IMG/VR virus record: IMGVR_UViG_3300006793_000055 | Coordinates: 1-48,403 of that record | DNA length: 48,403 nt | Strand: one strand, 5' to 3' | Source: a virus | In this document: piece by piece, positions 31,784-40,705 of the stretch | How positions within the stretch are numbered: the stretch's first letter is position 1 | How the letters are laid out: each line of letters starts with the position of its first letter | Position numbers and translations under genes: made by a program | The notes under the pieces: generated by a model | Seen by the model: only the letters and a program-made list of their open reading frames with translations | Told to the model about the DNA's origin: nothing | The model's database searches: none

Positions 31784-32739
31784 ACAAAGATGACCTATCC
31801 AATGATATCCTCGATGTTTATAATGATGACCGTCTAAGTACACCAAAAGATGTCACTGGGTCACTCGTAAGAGGGTCAAGCAGAGGCTACATCGTAATCG
31901 CACAGAATAATAAAGAACACGATTACTTAGAAATGACATATGCATTGGCTTTGTCACTCAAAGCAACACAAAAAGAAAACGCAATCTGTGTATGTGTTGA
32001 CGAGAACACAAAATCATTAATTGAAGACAAGCATAGAAAAGTGTTTGATTATATTGTAGATATTCCGTGGGGTGATATTGACCCAGACGCAAGGTGGAAA
32101 ATACATAATAAATGGAAATACCCACATATGACTCCATTCAAAGAAACTATTATACTTGATAGTGATATGGTATTCACAACAAGCGTAGACCATTGGTGGG
32201 ATTATCTTTCTAAGAAAGACATATGGGCATGTACGAATGTTAAGACATTTCGCAATGAAGATGTCATTGATGATTTCTATAGAAAGAAATTTACAGAATT
32301 AGAATTACCAAACGTGTATAGTAATTTTACATATTTTAAGGAAAGCGAATTGACATTTCAGTTCTTTAAAATGGTAGAGTTGATTATGAAACATTGGAAT
32401 GTGTATTATGATAAGTTTCTTAAAGGAGTAGGTCAAAAGTGGATGAGTGCCGATGTTGCGTTTGCACTTGCTATTAAACTACTTGACATTGAAGAAGAAA
32501 CATGTGATTATTCTATCAAAGATGTTCCTACATTCGTACACATGAAAAGTAAAATTCAAAATATACCACATAATCAAATTGATAATGATTGGACAAAGAG
32601 TATTCCTAGTGAAATGAGTTCTGATTTGTCTATTCGTGTCGGTAATTATATACAAAGTTTACCATTTCACTATGTAGAAAAAGAATGGATGAGCGCAGAT
32701 AAAATTAAAATATTAGAGGATGCAGTAAATGAAAAGTAG
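31780..32739 (+). CDS. Putative GT-A-fold glycosyltransferase 2
   Basis: This 319-aa protein has an IVIAQNNKEHDYLEMTYALA strand-helix start near residue 40 and a DxD motif, DSD at 127-129 (TIILDSDMVF), as in GT8-like enzymes. The AQNN motif and overall layout match the preceding gene, pointing to gene duplication and divergence. A Trp-rich segment after the DxD (VDHWWDYLSKKDIWACT) may form the acceptor site. It overlaps the preceding gene by 4 bases (ATGA) and the following gene by 11. Activity is inferred from fold-type motifs only. Confidence 0.7.
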   Translation: MNKDDLSNDILDVYNDDRLSTPKDVTGSLVRGSSRGYIVIAQNNKEHDYLEMTYALALSLKATQKENAICVCVDENTKSLIEDKHRKVFDYIVDIPWGDIDPDARWKIHNKWKYPHMTPFKETIILDSDMVFTTSVDHWWDYLSKKDIWACTNVKTFRNEDVIDDFYRKKFTELELPNVYSNFTYFKESELTFQFFKMVELIMKHWNVYYDKFLKGVGQKWMSADVAFALAIKLLDIEEETCDYSIKDVPTFVHMKSKIQNIPHNQIDNDWTKSIPSEMSSDLSIRVGNYIQSLPFHYVEKEWMSADKIKILEDAVNEK

Positions 32740-33295
32740 TTTAGTAAAAACAGACACATGCCGCGCAGTCTATTTTAATGAGTATAATAAAATTGTACAA
32801 ATATCTAATAGAGAGATTGATAGAAAGGAACTATTTGCTTGGTTCGAAATTGAAGATGTTATGGGGTTACTAGATGGTTCATTGAAACTATCAGACCATG
32901 TAGTCAGGCGCACAAGTAATCCTTTAATTTTTGAAATTATAAAAAGTAAAGTTGATATAAAAAGACGCAGTAAGAACAACCAATTATATAAGATTGAAAA
33001 TAGTGATAATCCAGATATTACAGTATCTATGAAAGATGACATTTTATCAATATCATGTAGTAATGAATTAAAGCAGAAACTTGAATTGAATGAAGGACAA
33101 GATATAACTGTTGCAGGTAAATCACATCATGTTTTTTTCGTTACACACAAAGACAGACCTGATTTCTTAATTCAGACAGTTACAGTCCCATTTTCAGAAT
33201 TGCTGACAACCGGGAAAAACGTTAAAGTCGAATATAATAAATACAATGTAAGCGTATATACGCAGAAGTATTTTGACAATTATTCATGGAGGTAG
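32729..33295 (+). CDS. Hypothetical protein in the accessory operon
   Basis: This 188-aa protein has no recognised family. It is polar, without membrane segments or a signal peptide. An early helix with FAWFEIEDVMGLLDGSLKL is followed by a beta-rich C-terminal half (DITVSMKDDILSISCSN, then GQDITVAGKSHHVFFV). Its stop is followed by the next gene's ATG after 1 base. Placement between glycosyltransferases suggests a role in the same pathway, such as a scaffold or binding protein. Confidence 0.62.
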   Translation: MKSSLVKTDTCRAVYFNEYNKIVQISNREIDRKELFAWFEIEDVMGLLDGSLKLSDHVVRRTSNPLIFEIIKSKVDIKRRSKNNQLYKIENSDNPDITVSMKDDILSISCSNELKQKLELNEGQDITVAGKSHHVFFVTHKDRPDFLIQTVTVPFSELLTTGKNVKVEYNKYNVSVYTQKYFDNYSWR

Positions 33296-33296
33296 T

Positions 33297-34274
33297 ATGG
33301 CAGAGATAGTCATAGGCGATTTAGATGTATTCTATTTAAGTTACGATGAGCCAAATAAAGAAGAACACTGGGCAAATATAATGATGAAGTTTCCTTATGC
33401 GAAACGAGTCGACGGTGTTAAAGGATTTGACAACGCACACAAAGAATGCGCAAGACAAAGTGAGACAGACAGGTTTATTACTATTGATGGTGATAACATT
33501 GTTGATGAGAAGTTTTTTGATTTAGCAATTGTGTTCCCAGATGACACAGACTTAACAAATTCGGTTATTTCTTGGTCAGCAAAGAACGTTGTTAACGGAT
33601 TAGTATATGGTAACGGCGGCATCAAATGTTGGCCTGTAGACCTTGTATTAGAAATGCAAACACACGAAAATGCAGTTGACGAAACAAAAAAAGTTGACTT
33701 CTGTTGGGACTTGAATTACATTCAGATGAACAATGTGTACTCTCAAGTATTTAATGCAGGTTCTCCGTTTCAGGCATTTAGAGCAGGATACCGTGAAGGT
33801 GTTAAGATGTCACTAGACGAAGGCAAAACCGTACCCGTTGAAGATTTCAAAAAGCGTATCTGGCCTAAGAACTATGAACGCCTTCTTACTTGGTGCAACG
33901 TTGGGTCAGATGTAGAAAATGGCGTATGGGCATGCTATGGTGCAAGACTAGGATGCTATGATGTTAACTTTGTAGAAGATTATCTATTAGAAAACATTTC
34001 AAGTTATGATTGGTTCAAAGAATATTTTGAAGGTACAGTACTTCCTAAGTTTGAAGGTGGTGATGAAAAATGCGAAGCAACAAAAGTAAAATGGGATTAT
34101 GACAAACTATATGATGAAGCAATTCGTATCGGTGATATCCTATCAGATAAGATTGGTATGGAAATTGCAGACCCAACTGCTGAGTTGGCTACGTTTTTTA
34201 AACGAGTGTATATGAATCCACCAAGAAACCCTAATCCATTAGCAACTGAAAAACAAACTGGTTGGGATAGATAA
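33297..34274 (+). CDS. Putative GT-A-fold glycosyltransferase 3
   Basis: This protein has 325 aa from ATG 33297, chosen because GGAGG lies 4 bases upstream; a TTG at 33273 would add 8 residues inside the upstream gene. Seen: an N-terminal strand (IVIGDLDVFYLSYDEP) and a DGDN motif at 64-67 (FITIDGDNIVDEKF), the expected metal/nucleotide-sugar site. Later a Trp/Cys-rich segment (LTWCNVGSDVENGVWACYG) is notable. It is not an obvious close relative of glycosyltransferases 1 and 2. The C-terminal tail (TEKQTGWDR) resembles the ...TQPGWNTE tail of the radical SAM protein at 36057. The ATG overlaps the next gene's start in a TAATG junction. Confidence 0.62.
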   Translation: MAEIVIGDLDVFYLSYDEPNKEEHWANIMMKFPYAKRVDGVKGFDNAHKECARQSETDRFITIDGDNIVDEKFFDLAIVFPDDTDLTNSVISWSAKNVVNGLVYGNGGIKCWPVDLVLEMQTHENAVDETKKVDFCWDLNYIQMNNVYSQVFNAGSPFQAFRAGYREGVKMSLDEGKTVPVEDFKKRIWPKNYERLLTWCNVGSDVENGVWACYGARLGCYDVNFVEDYLLENISSYDWFKEYFEGTVLPKFEGGDEKCEATKVKWDYDKLYDEAIRIGDILSDKIGMEIADPTAELATFFKRVYMNPPRNPNPLATEKQTGWDR

Positions 34275-36064
34275 TGGCAAACTATAACGATGATGCTAAG
34301 GCATGCAGAGTTAAACTAGATGATTTGTCACCATCAATGTGTATGGCAAAATGGTTACAAGTCAGTATGCACTTGCCTCAAGGACGCACACATAGTTGCT
34401 ATCATCCGCCAACACATCCTATTCCACTAGATGAGTTAAAAGTAAATCCTAATGCACTTCATAATACTAAGTTCAAATTAGAAGAACGCAGGCAAATGAA
34501 AAATGGTATAAGACCAGAAGGATGCCAGTATTGTTGGAATGTTGAAGATGCAAATAAAGATGCGTTAAGTGATAGACATTATCGTTCAAGTGAGTGGTGG
34601 GTCAAAGACGCATGGGAAGAGGTAGTAAACAGTCCTTGGGACCATGATATCTCTCCACGCTATGTTGAAGTAAACTTCAATCAAGCATGTAACTTTAAGT
34701 GTGCATATTGTTCACCTCACTTATCTACTGCATGGGAAGATGATATTAAAGAGAACAGACCTTTCTTATTTTCTGATGGTGGTGGTCATAACAATATACA
34801 AGAACTTAAAACTATTGGCTTAATGCCTTTAGAAGTTGCACGAAAAGATAATCCGTATATTGAAGCGTTTTGGAAATGGTGGCCAGATGCTTATCCTAAT
34901 CTAAAGATATTTCGTATGACAGGTGGTGAACCTCTCATGGACAAAAATACATTTAAAGTACTAGATTATATTAGAGATAACCCGAACCCTGATTTAGAAA
35001 TTTCATTGACAACAAACATGTGCCCACCAGATGATGCGCTATTTGATAAGTTTATTGAAAAAGTAAAACTACTAGAACAGCCATTAATTTCTGATAACGA
35101 TAATACAGTCAAAGAAGTAGATTTTGCCCATTTATTTAAACTTCCAGCAAATCCAAATTATAGAAATATTCTGTTTTATGCAAAAGACCCAAAAGACGGC
35201 AGTGACTGGAAAGAATGGCCACAGTACATTATTGAAGAAACATTACATGGTGCAGAAGCATGTAGAATTATGCCCAACACAGATGTTATGTTATGGAAGG
35301 ATGTGACACAAACATTTAAAGGTCTGGGACCATGCGAAGAAACAGATGATAATAGTTTTGTATACCTAAGCGAATATAAAAAGAACCCAGATTGGAATAT
35401 ATGGGACCATGTATATAATAATGTTTCATGTAAACATATCAGTGTGTTTATCAGTGTCGATAGTATAGGAAAACAAGCAGAATATATACGTGATGGGTTG
35501 GAGTGGGACAAATTAAAGAGAAATGTTAATAGACTACTATCAGAGACTACAAGAGTTAGTGTAACATTTATTAATACATTTAACTTATTGAGTGTCCCTT
35601 CATTGCGTGGGTTCTTAGATTATATCTTAGAAACTAGAGAGAAGTTTGGATATAAGTATCAAGTTGAAAAGAGACACAAAGTATTAGCACAAAAGGTATG
35701 GTTTGATGTTCCTTATATGAGAGACCCAAACTGGTTCAACATTCAATTATGTGATGATGGCATGTTAGACATAATACAACAGAACATCAATTATATGAAA
35801 ACAAAAGTTCTAAACAATATGGAATATGGGGTGACGTATGAAGGGTTCAAAGAGTATGAGGTCTTAAAATTAGAAAGAGATTTGGCTTGGGCTAAAGAAG
35901 GTGAAAATATTTATGAAGAAGACCTTAGTAACAGGTTAATTCGTTTTTATGAATACTTTGAACAGTATGACCAAAGACGAGGACTTAACTTTATAGAAAC
36001 TTTTCCTGAAATGGAGGAGTTTTGGTACGAAGCACAGGAAGAATATAGAGAAAAGTATGGGTAG
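34274..36064 (+). CDS. Radical SAM protein 1, N-terminal twitch-like domain, with internal insertion
   Basis: Radical SAM enzymes use a 4Fe-4S cluster and S-adenosylmethionine to start radical chemistry. The CxxxCxxC motif is CNFKCAYC (Cys139, 143, 146), followed by the SAM-binding MTGGEPL. The first ~100 residues contain CMAKW, SCYHPP and a CQYCW pair, a cysteine pattern like a SPASM/twitch auxiliary cluster but placed before the radical SAM core. At 596 aa it is the longest of the set: about 120 residues (~262-382) are inserted before the shared motif GKQAEYIRDGL. It is closest to the next gene. The reaction is unknown; peptide or sugar modification are both possible. Confidence 0.82.
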   Translation: MANYNDDAKACRVKLDDLSPSMCMAKWLQVSMHLPQGRTHSCYHPPTHPIPLDELKVNPNALHNTKFKLEERRQMKNGIRPEGCQYCWNVEDANKDALSDRHYRSSEWWVKDAWEEVVNSPWDHDISPRYVEVNFNQACNFKCAYCSPHLSTAWEDDIKENRPFLFSDGGGHNNIQELKTIGLMPLEVARKDNPYIEAFWKWWPDAYPNLKIFRMTGGEPLMDKNTFKVLDYIRDNPNPDLEISLTTNMCPPDDALFDKFIEKVKLLEQPLISDNDNTVKEVDFAHLFKLPANPNYRNILFYAKDPKDGSDWKEWPQYIIEETLHGAEACRIMPNTDVMLWKDVTQTFKGLGPCEETDDNSFVYLSEYKKNPDWNIWDHVYNNVSCKHISVFISVDSIGKQAEYIRDGLEWDKLKRNVNRLLSETTRVSVTFINTFNLLSVPSLRGFLDYILETREKFGYKYQVEKRHKVLAQKVWFDVPYMRDPNWFNIQLCDDGMLDIIQQNINYMKTKVLNNMEYGVTYEGFKEYEVLKLERDLAWAKEGENIYEEDLSNRLIRFYEYFEQYDQRRGLNFIETFPEMEEFWYEAQEEYREKYG

Positions 36065-37595
36065 AAAACATTGGGATGGCGAGACACTCCATCAGTATAA
36101 AACAAGAATGATTGACACTATTAGTCCATCATATTGTGCCGCTAAGTGGTATAATGCTACTATCTGGTTAGGGCATGGACAAACTACAAGTTGCCATCAC
36201 CCACCAGGACATTGGATTCCTTTAGAAGAACTTGAAAGCAATCCATCAGCAATTCATAATACCCCACATAAAAAGAAAATGCGCAAGATGATGCAAGAGG
36301 GTGAGCGACCAGCAGAGTGTGAATACTGTTGGAAAGTTGAAGATATGGGAAAAAATCATATATCTGACCGTGTATTTAAAACAGAGATATTTGAAGATAA
36401 AGATGTAGTTGATTCTGCTACAATGCCATGGGATGAAAATGTCAATCTAAAGACTATGGAAATCTCGTTTGATAAGGCATGCAATTTTAAATGTTCTTAT
36501 TGTAATCCAGCATTTAGTACAGCATGGGTTAAAGATATCAAAGACTATGGTGGATATCAGAATATTCAATCTGATGGTCGCGGACACTTTATCGATACTG
36601 CGCCGTGGGCTGACTCACCGACAAAAAGACAAGAAGACAATCCGTATGTACAAGCATTTCATAAGTGGTGGGAGAGTGACTTAGCAGATTGTTTAGAAGA
36701 AATTCGTATCACCGGTGGTGAACCTATTATGCACAAAGGCACGTGGAAATTGTTCGATTGGTTCGAACAGAATCCAGATAGAGGACGTAATATGCGTTTT
36801 GCCATTAATAGTAACTTATGCCCAGAAACTAATAAAGTATTAGATAAGTTGATTGAAAAATCACATCATATTCCTAACTTTGAAATTTACACTTCAATGG
36901 AAGCAGTTGGTAAACAAGCAGAATATATACGTGATGGACTAGATTATAACTTCTGGAAAGAAAATATTCATCGTGTTCTAAAAGAATCAAACGTATCTAA
37001 ATTGCATATGATGATGACAATTAATGCATTATGTTTAACTACAATCACAGAATTTATGGATGAAATGTTAGACTTGCGCATTGAATACGGCCTACGTGCG
37101 CCATCGATGACATTAAACATTTTGCGTTTTCCATCGTTTCAAAGTGCGGCTATTCTTCCAATTGAAATTAAAACATTCTATAAAGAAAAGTTAGAGAAGT
37201 GGTTGAGGAGTTCTAGGCCTGTTCGTATGTTAAGTGAAGGCGAAGTAGCAAGTATACAACGTCTAGTTGATTACTTAGATATTGTTAAAACCCCACATAA
37301 GAATACAGCAGACCAAGATAAACTATATAATGACTTCAAGTCATTTTTTGAACAATATGATATCCGTCGAAATAAGAACTTTGTTGATACTTTTCCTGGA
37401 CCGATTGCTGATTGGTATACAACGTTAAAAGCAGAAGTACCTAACAAAGATGACATCTTAAGTGGTAAGTTTGGAATCGAAATAATTATTAATTCATCTG
37501 ACCCAGCAACGCAAGAGGAATATACAGGCGGTGATGATGAGCATGAAAAAACACAACCTGGATGGAATACTGAAACAGATAGTCTAGGGAGTTAG
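36057..37595 (+). CDS. Radical SAM protein 2, N-terminal twitch-like domain
   Basis: This 512-aa paralogue of the preceding gene has the cluster motif CNFKCSYC (Cys142, 146, 149) and TGGEP. The N-terminal cysteine segment reads CAAKW, then SCHHPPGHWIPLEEL and CEYCWKVED. The match to radical SAM 1 in this segment is very close, including the (H/N)NT and SDR motifs, showing duplication. GKQAEYIRDGL is shared. It overlaps the upstream gene by 8 bases, and the sulfotransferase starts 2 bases after its stop. The last ~30 residues are acidic and Gly/Thr-rich, and may be a flexible tail. Confidence 0.83.
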   Translation: MGRKHWDGETLHQYKTRMIDTISPSYCAAKWYNATIWLGHGQTTSCHHPPGHWIPLEELESNPSAIHNTPHKKKMRKMMQEGERPAECEYCWKVEDMGKNHISDRVFKTEIFEDKDVVDSATMPWDENVNLKTMEISFDKACNFKCSYCNPAFSTAWVKDIKDYGGYQNIQSDGRGHFIDTAPWADSPTKRQEDNPYVQAFHKWWESDLADCLEEIRITGGEPIMHKGTWKLFDWFEQNPDRGRNMRFAINSNLCPETNKVLDKLIEKSHHIPNFEIYTSMEAVGKQAEYIRDGLDYNFWKENIHRVLKESNVSKLHMMMTINALCLTTITEFMDEMLDLRIEYGLRAPSMTLNILRFPSFQSAAILPIEIKTFYKEKLEKWLRSSRPVRMLSEGEVASIQRLVDYLDIVKTPHKNTADQDKLYNDFKSFFEQYDIRRNKNFVDTFPGPIADWYTTLKAEVPNKDDILSGKFGIEIIINSSDPATQEEYTGGDDEHEKTQPGWNTETDSLGS

Positions 37596-37597
37596 AC

Positions 37598-38257
37598 ATG
37601 AAAAATTTGATAATATTCTACGGAAGAACAGGTAGCACGATGTTGTATAGTAGTTTATTACATCATTACTCCATGTCCAGAGGCGATGTATCTGAAATGC
37701 ATAATGATAATTTTATGAATGCAGTATCTTATACAAAGTCAAATAGTGACTGGACTATGAAAATGCATATCGACACTGGTATTACTATAGACCGTCACTC
37801 TAACTTACTAGAATATTTTATTGATAGTGAACAAGTAGACAACATCTATTTCTCATATAGACAAGATATATTTGACACCTATCTTAGTAATGTCATAGCA
37901 AGACATTCTGAGGTTTGGAATAGTGAAACAAAACATGAATATAAGCCAATAGACACAGAAAAATCTTATGATATCTTAACTCAATGTGGCGTTGAGATGA
38001 ACGATACATTTAATCGTTGGTACTTCAACCAAATTAGATTACATCAAAAATATAATATCTTACCTATATCATATGAACAACTGAATACAACTGGCAAGGT
38101 TAGTAAAGTTATTCCAGTACATACTACAATAGTAAAACAAAATTCGTTGGAAGATAAATTATCTCTATTCGACAATGAAGCAGTAGTGAGAGAATGTTTT
38201 TGGAAACTATTAAAACAGTGGTCGTGGGATGATAACGGACGACTACGGTATGATTGA
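37598..38257 (+). CDS. Sulfotransferase-like protein
   Basis: This 219-aa protein has the two PAPS-binding signatures of sulfotransferases. The 5'-phosphosulfate loop is GRTGSTML at residues 9-16, directly after the first strand. The 3'-phosphate motif is YRQDIFDTYLSN, with Arg88 and Ser97. It would transfer sulfate from PAPS to a hydroxyl or amine, here probably on a glycan. The length is short but covers both sites. It lies between radical SAM proteins 2 and 3; the following start lies inside its last codons. No PAPS-making genes are in the window, so host PAPS would be needed. Confidence 0.75.
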   Translation: MKNLIIFYGRTGSTMLYSSLLHHYSMSRGDVSEMHNDNFMNAVSYTKSNSDWTMKMHIDTGITIDRHSNLLEYFIDSEQVDNIYFSYRQDIFDTYLSNVIARHSEVWNSETKHEYKPIDTEKSYDILTQCGVEMNDTFNRWYFNQIRLHQKYNILPISYEQLNTTGKVSKVIPVHTTIVKQNSLEDKLSLFDNEAVVRECFWKLLKQWSWDDNGRLRYD

Positions 38258-39500
38258 ATACAAAAATATTAAAAGAATAGATTTTGAAACTAGTAGTCTG
38301 TGCAATGCCATATGTCCTGTTTGCTCTCGTAGAGCAAACGGTGGACTAAAGAATGAAAGATTCACAGAAACATATATTACATTAGAACAAGCAAAACTTT
38401 GGTTTACAGAGGAGATGTTGTCACAGTTAGAATTAGTGACTATGTGTGGTAACTACGGTGACTCAATGACTAACCCCGATTTGATTCTTATTTTACAATA
38501 TATGAAGTCTATTAATCCAGAGATTATGTTTGTTATGAATACAAATGCCAGCGGTAGAGATGAAACATTCTGGCGTGAATTGGGTGAATTATTTTACCCA
38601 AAAGGTGTCTGCATATTTAGTGTTGACGGTCTTGAAGATACTAATCACATATACAGAAGAGGTACACACTGGGATAAAATAATCACAGCAATGACTAGTT
38701 ATATTTCTACTGGTGCAAAAGCAAAGTGGGAATTTCTAGTATTCAGGCACAATGAACATCAAGTAGACGAAGCAACAAAACTTGCAGAAGAACTAGGGTT
38801 TGTTGAATTCTTTGCAAAGAGGCCAATTGGGTTCAATGGTGACAATAGTATAAACGTTCATGGTAATATGGGAGAATTTCAGTATACTATCAAATCGCCG
38901 ATATATGAAGCAGGTGAACATACGAGTGCAGAAATATCTAATAGAGGCTTAGGTGCACTTTCAATCACTGAGGGAAATAAATTATCTACTGAGTTAGATA
39001 AAGGAACCATTGACGATATAAATCTACAATTAAAAAAATCAACTATGCCGTTACATCCTGTTGCATGGCCTAGCAACCAACACGAAACATTAGACCCAAA
39101 CAGAGAATTAACACAACGTGAAAAAGAGTTAAGTGAGTGTGATATAAATTGCGAAGCAATAAAGGATGATAAGATTTTTATTAATAGTAATGGATTAGTT
39201 TTTCCATGCTGTTATACTGCTTCCATATACGATGATGCATACGGTGACAACACTATGGTGACACCAGTAAGAGACTTTATAAATAGTTATGGTGAAGAAA
39301 CTATATCATTAAAACATAATTCATTAGAAGACATCATTAATGGAGAGATATTTACCACTGGATGGAATGAAAGTTTCGAAGATAGGGACGTAAGAAATAA
39401 AAGATTAAGAGCATGTTCTGTTTTTTGCGGTAAGAAAGTTAAGAGACAAGATATGTCAGATACTAGGAATAGTTTAATAAAAGAAAAAAACTTATTATGA
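38250..39500 (+). CDS. Radical SAM/SPASM protein 3, C-terminal auxiliary-cluster type
   Basis: This 416-aa protein has a different architecture from the other five. CNAICPVC (Cys18, 22, 25) is close to the N-terminus and the cysteine-rich segment is at the C-terminus (CDINCE, GLVFPCCY, then RACSVFCGKK), as in classic SPASM proteins that bind auxiliary clusters. No N-terminal twitch is present. The start is uncertain: ATG 38229 would add 7 residues; ATG 38250 gives the usual short strand before the cluster motif and an 8-base overlap like its neighbours. It overlaps the next gene by 4 bases. SPASM proteins commonly act on peptides or sugars, and the substrate is unknown here. Confidence 0.82.
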   Translation: MIEYKNIKRIDFETSSLCNAICPVCSRRANGGLKNERFTETYITLEQAKLWFTEEMLSQLELVTMCGNYGDSMTNPDLILILQYMKSINPEIMFVMNTNASGRDETFWRELGELFYPKGVCIFSVDGLEDTNHIYRRGTHWDKIITAMTSYISTGAKAKWEFLVFRHNEHQVDEATKLAEELGFVEFFAKRPIGFNGDNSINVHGNMGEFQYTIKSPIYEAGEHTSAEISNRGLGALSITEGNKLSTELDKGTIDDINLQLKKSTMPLHPVAWPSNQHETLDPNRELTQREKELSECDINCEAIKDDKIFINSNGLVFPCCYTASIYDDAYGDNTMVTPVRDFINSYGEETISLKHNSLEDIINGEIFTTGWNESFEDRDVRNKRLRACSVFCGKKVKRQDMSDTRNSLIKEKNLL

Positions 39501-40705
39501 ATGAAAAAATAAAAAATTTCTGTACTGCTCCTTGGACTGCAACATACGTGGACCCAAAAGGCGATGTTAAACCATGCTGTATCTATAAAGGTTCAGTAGG
39601 TAACTTAAACGAAAACACATTTGATGAGATTGTAACATCTACTACAATGCGCAATCTTAAAGGAAAGTTTATAAACGGCGAGAAACCCACAGAGTGCAAT
39701 GCATGTTGGCAACAAGAAAAACAAGCACCTGGTACGAGTTTACTCGAAACTATGTGGGAGAGATATTCGCATTTTGTACCTGATATACTTGATGGAACAT
39801 TTAACACTATATATTATTGGGATATGCGCCCAAGTAATAATTGTAACTTCGGGTGCCTGATGTGTTGTCATGCATTAAGTTCTGGACACTGGCAACTCAA
39901 TGAAGATATAATGAGACCTAACTTTATAAGAGAAAAGTTTGTAGAAGTCAATGACAATAACTTTGATGTTATGGTTAATGAAATGAAAAAAGTATTACAA
40001 ACCATAACAAGAGGACAAAAAGAAAAAGAGTTTCAGATATATTTTGCTGGAGGAGAGCCGTTACTATTAGAACACCATCGCAATCTATTGCTCTGGTTAG
40101 TGGAAAGTAAAAATACTAATGTTAAATTAAGATACAACACTAATTGTTCAACACTAAAATATAAAGGTACAGACTTTATAGACATATGGAAAGAATGGGA
40201 AACACCAGTTGTTATAGATGCTTCAATTGATTCAAGTGGATTAGCAGGCGAATACCAGCGACATGGTTCATCTTGGAAAGCAATAAAAAAGAATTTGACT
40301 AGACTATCATCTTGTTCTGAAATAGAACTAACTTATAACCTGGTTACTAGTATGATTACGTATGATAATCTTATTGAAACTATAAATGAACTAGAAGAAA
40401 TTGACGGAGAAGATTTAAATAAAAGATTAAGATTCACTCCACTCGCACATCCTCCTGAGTATGATATACGGATGATGCCTAGAAAACTGTTAAATACAGA
40501 TATATTAGATGAATTAGATGAAAGAGGTTATAACGTAAATGAATTGCGTACAATCATAACAGACCTTTACGATGATTTTGATATTAACAATGATAGAAAA
40601 GAATTATGGATTACAAATAAATCAGTGTTTGACAGAATTAACAAATATAAAAAGAAAAATATATATGATATATTACCTTGGATTAGAGACATAAAATATG
40701 ACTAA
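39497..40705 (+). CDS. Radical SAM protein 4, N-terminal twitch-like domain
   Basis: This 402-aa protein opens with FCTAPWTATYVDPKGDVKPC, the clearest example here of a SPASM-like C-x-x-PW ... G ... CC pattern at the N-terminus, closed by CNACWQQE. The radical SAM motif is CNFGCLMC (Cys116, 120, 123), followed by AGGEPLL. The later motif GEYQRHG corresponds to the EYIR motif of the others. It overlaps both neighbours (4 and 8 bases). The N-terminal unit is inferred to hold an auxiliary iron-sulfur cluster or a substrate-binding twitch. Confidence 0.84.
   Translation: MNEKIKNFCTAPWTATYVDPKGDVKPCCIYKGSVGNLNENTFDEIVTSTTMRNLKGKFINGEKPTECNACWQQEKQAPGTSLLETMWERYSHFVPDILDGTFNTIYYWDMRPSNNCNFGCLMCCHALSSGHWQLNEDIMRPNFIREKFVEVNDNNFDVMVNEMKKVLQTITRGQKEKEFQIYFAGGEPLLLEHHRNLLLWLVESKNTNVKLRYNTNCSTLKYKGTDFIDIWKEWETPVVIDASIDSSGLAGEYQRHGSSWKAIKKNLTRLSSCSEIELTYNLVTSMITYDNLIETINELEEIDGEDLNKRLRFTPLAHPPEYDIRMMPRKLLNTDILDELDERGYNVNELRTIITDLYDDFDINNDRKELWITNKSVFDRINKYKKKNIYDILPWIRDIKYD

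Noticed and set aside
35124-35306. A short alternate-frame ORF inside the radical SAM 1 insertion
   Set aside because: The main frame is continuous through the insertion and joins conserved motifs on both sides; no separate ribosome site was seen.
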